Assembly: GCA_037975125.1 (NCBI GenBank)
Contig: CM075853.1
Coordinates: 88,300,859-88,364,858 of the forward strand
Direction of reading: 5' to 3'
DNA length: 64,000 bases
Source: Latrodectus hesperus
Lineage: Eukaryota; Arthropoda; Arachnida; Araneae; Theridiidae
Shown here: positions 59,119-64,000 of the stretch, piece by piece
How positions within the stretch are numbered: position 1 is the first letter of the stretch
Layout of the letters: every line of letters begins with the position of its first letter
Notes under the pieces: model-generated
The model's database searches: none
Told to the model about the DNA's origin: nothing
What the model saw: only the letters and a program-made list of their open reading frames with translations
Translations under genes and position numbers: made by a program

Positions 59119-59762
59119 TGTGCTGTTCAAGTATGACAAATAGATATTGGTGTCAAAACAGCCGATATCTAAGCAAAGTTTGGTCATCAGAATTTCAGTA
59201 TTAATTCGTTACCATTTATAAAATTTTAAATAGAAACAAAATATTAAAAATATAATTGTAATAGTATATGTAAGTTTGTGCAGCCATGAATTCCACGGTT
59301 TTGGAGACTCGTTTGCTGGTGTAATCACTTGCCAAAGCAAGTGATTAAACCAGACGACCCTTTAAAGGAGTACAAATGAAAATTATGCACATCGTACGAT
59401 TATCACATTTTAAACAATACAATAAATTTTACAAAAAAGCTCCTGTAATTTTAGGCTATAACTTGGGTCCTTGATTGCCGGTGTACTAATATAGTCCTCG
59501 CTTTAGAGTTTAGAGCAACAGGTAGGTTGTGTGAACAGAAGTATAAAATATTAATACATATTTTTTAATAATAACCATTTTAAAATTTAAAATAAATTTA
59601 TAAAAAGTTACGTGGAAATGATTGGTTTACATGTTATTGTTATTTTATTTGATTTCTCGACTGCGCAGTTGGAAAAAATCAGATGGAAAAAATATTTCGC
59701 AGTTTCTGAATTAGTCCGCCGTTGGAAGACTTCGAATCCCGACTTCACTGAAAATCCGTCAC

Positions 59763-59797
<35 letters not shown>

Positions 59798-60184
59798 AAT
59801 GAAAATGGTAGGGGCTGCCTTGTCCCCCAAGTGAAACAATATCATTGGGGAAGTTAGGAAAAACTTTTAAATACCTGTTTTTTTATTTTTAAAAATCATG
59901 TTTAAATACAACAACTTTGAATTTTTATTATTCGCTCACAATTGTGTTTCTTTATATATTTCACTAATTAGGTTACTCAAAACAAATCCATTGTTGACAC
60001 CTGGTTAAACATCCGGTTGAATCATTGCATTTATTTATTTTGTTTTAAATCGTTCTAGGGTGACATTGTTTTTTATGCGACGCAATCTTCCGTTGGTGCT
60101 TCTCATCCATTGTTTTCATCAAAAAACTATGAGCCAAGTTCTGACGTTTAACGACGGATATCTTTACCTCCTTTTAAATAACCA
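59119..60184. other. AT-rich non-coding stretch with a poly(A) run
   Basis: A run of about 31 A lies at 59764-59795, preceded by AGACTTCGAATCCCGACTTC, which is B-box-like. This may be the end of a small retroposon, but no head or clear duplication is visible. Confidence 0.4.
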
Positions 60185-60420
60185 CGATAAATATTATCAA
60201 AATTCTTTTTTCGAAAGTCACCTGCTTTGTTTGAGAGTCGTTCTCACCATGGGAAAGTAGTGAGTTCGATTCTTAAATATCGCTGGTGGTGTAAAATAGG
60301 TTGCAATGTCCTCCGAGTAGAATGATACCTCTGCTTGTGGCTCCAAATGAGGAAGGGTCGCCGATGGCTGAACCCGTCTGTACTGAATGGCCTTGGGCCG
60401 TAGCCAAAAGACTAATAAAA
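60185..60420 (+). mobile_element. tRNA-derived SINE (family E), degenerate copy
   Basis: TTTGAGAGTCGTTCTCACCATGG and the B-box-like AGTTCGATTCT are followed by TTGCAATGTCCTCCGAGTAG and AATGATACCTC, as in the copy at 63587-63890. Confidence 0.65.
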
Positions 60421-62226
<1,806 letters not shown>

Positions 62227-62228
62227 TA

Positions 62229-63182
62229 GCTGACCCAGCCACGCGTTGCAGTGGCTGAGTAATTATAATATATTGAATCAATTTTTTACTAATTCTTTGC
62301 TACAATCAAATTAAAATTTTCTAAAAAAATTAAAATAGGTTCATTCATATGAGATTAAAAATAAAACGTTTCGCCAAAATTTAAAAGTAATAGGTAAAGT
62401 ATCGAAATTTTGAAATTAAGCACAAATCAACATATACTTTCTGAATTTACATTTTATTCATCTTATATCAAATTATAGTTTGTAATCAGTGACTGATTGT
62501 TAAGGTTAGATTTTTTCCGTGGCATTATACTGAAATAAAAAAATTAAAAGAATTTATCATTTGAATAAATAAAGTAGATCAAAATGTACAGCTGAATAAA
62601 TTAATAATTATCAAATTATAAAATAAAAATAAATAAAAGGCTATCAAGAAATACTTACATGTTTTCGAGGTGGTATGAAAATTAGTAGAGAAAAACAGTA
62701 ATAAATAAAATTTTATTTTACTATTTACTATATTAAAAATATTCAAATTGAACACTGCACAATAATAATACAATACAAAGTATAATTATAAAAATGATTC
62801 ACGAAAAATTGTTACAGTATGATTATACATCATGAAAATATATGCAATTTCTATATTCAACCACGCGCTTGCGCGCGGACGTTAATTTTCTCTGGAAGAT
62901 GGTATAATCTAGAAAAATAAACACGTCGCCATCTGCCGAATACCTGTGCAACTTAGATGCTAAAACCGCCATCTATTAGGAATTTACAGAACTAACCAAT
63001 AAATAAACACTCATGTCGTATAATAAATATTGAGATCAATAATTAAGAGATAAAAACTATTCTATCTTTTAAGTTTGACCATATTATAAATGGTTACAAA
63101 ATTTTAGCAAAATCCGTTCGGTAGTTTCAGAGTTTATCGGGAACATACATCGTGACACGAAATTTTTATCTATATAGATATA
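62229..63182. repeat. Unclassified repeat starting CTAGCTGACCCAGCC
   Basis: It opens with CTGACCCAGCCACGCGTTGC and a perfect 7-bp hairpin CAGCCAC...GTGGCTG. It ends with GGTAGTTTCAGAGTTTATCG and ACATCGTGACACGAAA, then TATATAGATATATATA. I recall similar opening and closing phrases from repeats in many arthropod genomes, but I cannot assign a class. The inside is AT-rich and non-coding. Confidence 0.45.
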
Positions 63183-63586
63183 TATATACATATATATTAT
63201 TATTATTATTATTATTGTTATTTTGCTTTAAGCATTTTTAGACAAGCTAATAAAAGCCATTCGAAATTGCAGTCTTAAATGCAATAAAAAGCAAATTTTC
63301 TATCGAAAAATTATTTCCATTATATTGATCATTATATCCAGTATTATTCATAAACACATATAAAAATTATTAATTGTCATTAATTTACTTACCAAAGCAT
63401 TTTCTTTACAAAAATTATATTTCGCGCAATTTCATTTCACGCGAATGAAATTACACCTTTTAGTACCTTCAATGTAGAATTTAAAAAAACGTATTTAATT
63501 TTTCTTTAACAAGTGGCCTAATCACCAAACAAACATCGGGATACATTAAACTCTTCGGACATTTTGTAAAATCACATAAGTGTATG
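63183..63586. other. AT-rich non-coding stretch
   Basis: A short (ATT)n tract is at about 63196-63217. Nothing else is seen. Confidence 0.5.
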
Positions 63587-63890
63587 GCCGTGGTGGCCTG
63601 GTTGGTTGGGGGGTTCGCTTCCGTTATCGAAAGATTGTGAGTTTGAATTCCGGCCCTACTGAAGATCTGTCACACTCGCTCACGGCGTCTGAGGCACATT
63701 CAATAGGTCGTGGTCGCAATGTCCTCCATGCGAAATGATACTTCAAGGGGCAGCAGATCTGAGGGCCTTCTGCCGTATCCTTGTTTCTGAATGACGAAGA
63801 AACACTTATATTTTGGTCCCAGAGGATGTGCCGACCCTTGTAGTACTAAAAGAGTGTTAAGTGCAGCAATATCTCAAACAATCGGGCATT
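63587..63890 (+). mobile_element. tRNA-derived SINE (family E), copy
   Basis: GGCCGTGGTGGCCTGGTTGG, GTTATCGAAAGATTGTGAG and the B-box-like GTTTGAATTCC are followed by CAATGTCCTCCATGCGAAATG. This is the best preserved member of this family in the window. Confidence 0.75.
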
Positions 63891-63907
63891 GTAATAATGA
63901 TTTTTAT

Positions 63908-64000
63908 AATTTGCAGAAGGGAGTAGCGTAGCATCTCCCTTCTGCAAATTTACCATTGCTCAACAGTGTCTGAGATCAAACCCAGGACCTTGTGCTGCAA
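63908..64000 (-). mobile_element. SINE-like unit (family F) running off the window end
   Basis: On the minus strand, TTGCAGCACAAGGTCCTGGG and B box GGGTTTGATCTC form a tRNA-like head fragment. A perfect 16-bp hairpin follows (arms 63908-63923 and 63935-63950, 11-nt loop). The 5' end lies beyond 64000. Confidence 0.55.

Overview
The window is animal nuclear DNA, very AT-rich, with long (AT)n arrays, short scattered coding traces and a dense load of arthropod-type mobile elements. The SINE families, the non-LTR RNase H tails and the long introns look most like a spider or another chelicerate. That assignment is inference from recalled family resemblance.

Only one host gene is firmly supported: the large first coding exon (21283-23017, minus strand) of a sodium/calcium exchanger of the NCX/Calx family. 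It carries a signal peptide, the first transmembrane cluster with the alpha-1 repeat, the autoinhibitory (XIP-like) segment, all of Ca-binding domain 1 and the start of Ca-binding domain 2. It ends at a clean GTAAGT donor. No later exon is recognisable between 1 and 21282, so everything left of the exon is probably intron or lies before further exons outside the window. A GC-richer, CRE-containing block at 24980-25200 is a speculative upstream promoter.

The rest is mobile DNA. Left part (1-19 kb): a Jockey-like LINE tail (60-590); two full-length copies of a 790-bp internally deleted LINE derivative with perfect target-site duplications (1571-2361 plus, 16221-17010 minus); one tRNA-derived SINE nested in another (3114-3610); a LINE whose reverse transcriptase domain is deleted (6540-9160); a SINE with a pentamer tail (9261-9476); an R1-like LINE tail (11000-11985); and a dispersed repeat in two copies, one interrupted by a 324-bp TA-flanked MITE.

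Middle (30-44 kb): decayed tandem repeats, two related Tc3-like elements, a mariner inserted in an (AT)n array (34172-35450), a non-autonomous hAT with a perfect 8-bp duplication (35848-36544), and an 18-copy, 56-bp minisatellite that seems to derive from a SINE body (37824-38837).

Right part (45-64 kb): a nested cluster in which an RTE LINE (45827-47081), a GTF2IRD2/ZBED-like hAT (47106-49637) and a mariner-superfamily element (49826-50955) interrupt one older repeat whose uninterrupted relative is at 9690-9990. There is also a LINE insertion with a 5' inversion and an 11-bp duplication (58117-59104), several SINEs, and a structured repeat at 62229-63182. No autonomous intact transposon, no intact RNA gene and no clearly new functional system was found. 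The most novel items are the internally deleted LINE family and the SINE-derived minisatellite.
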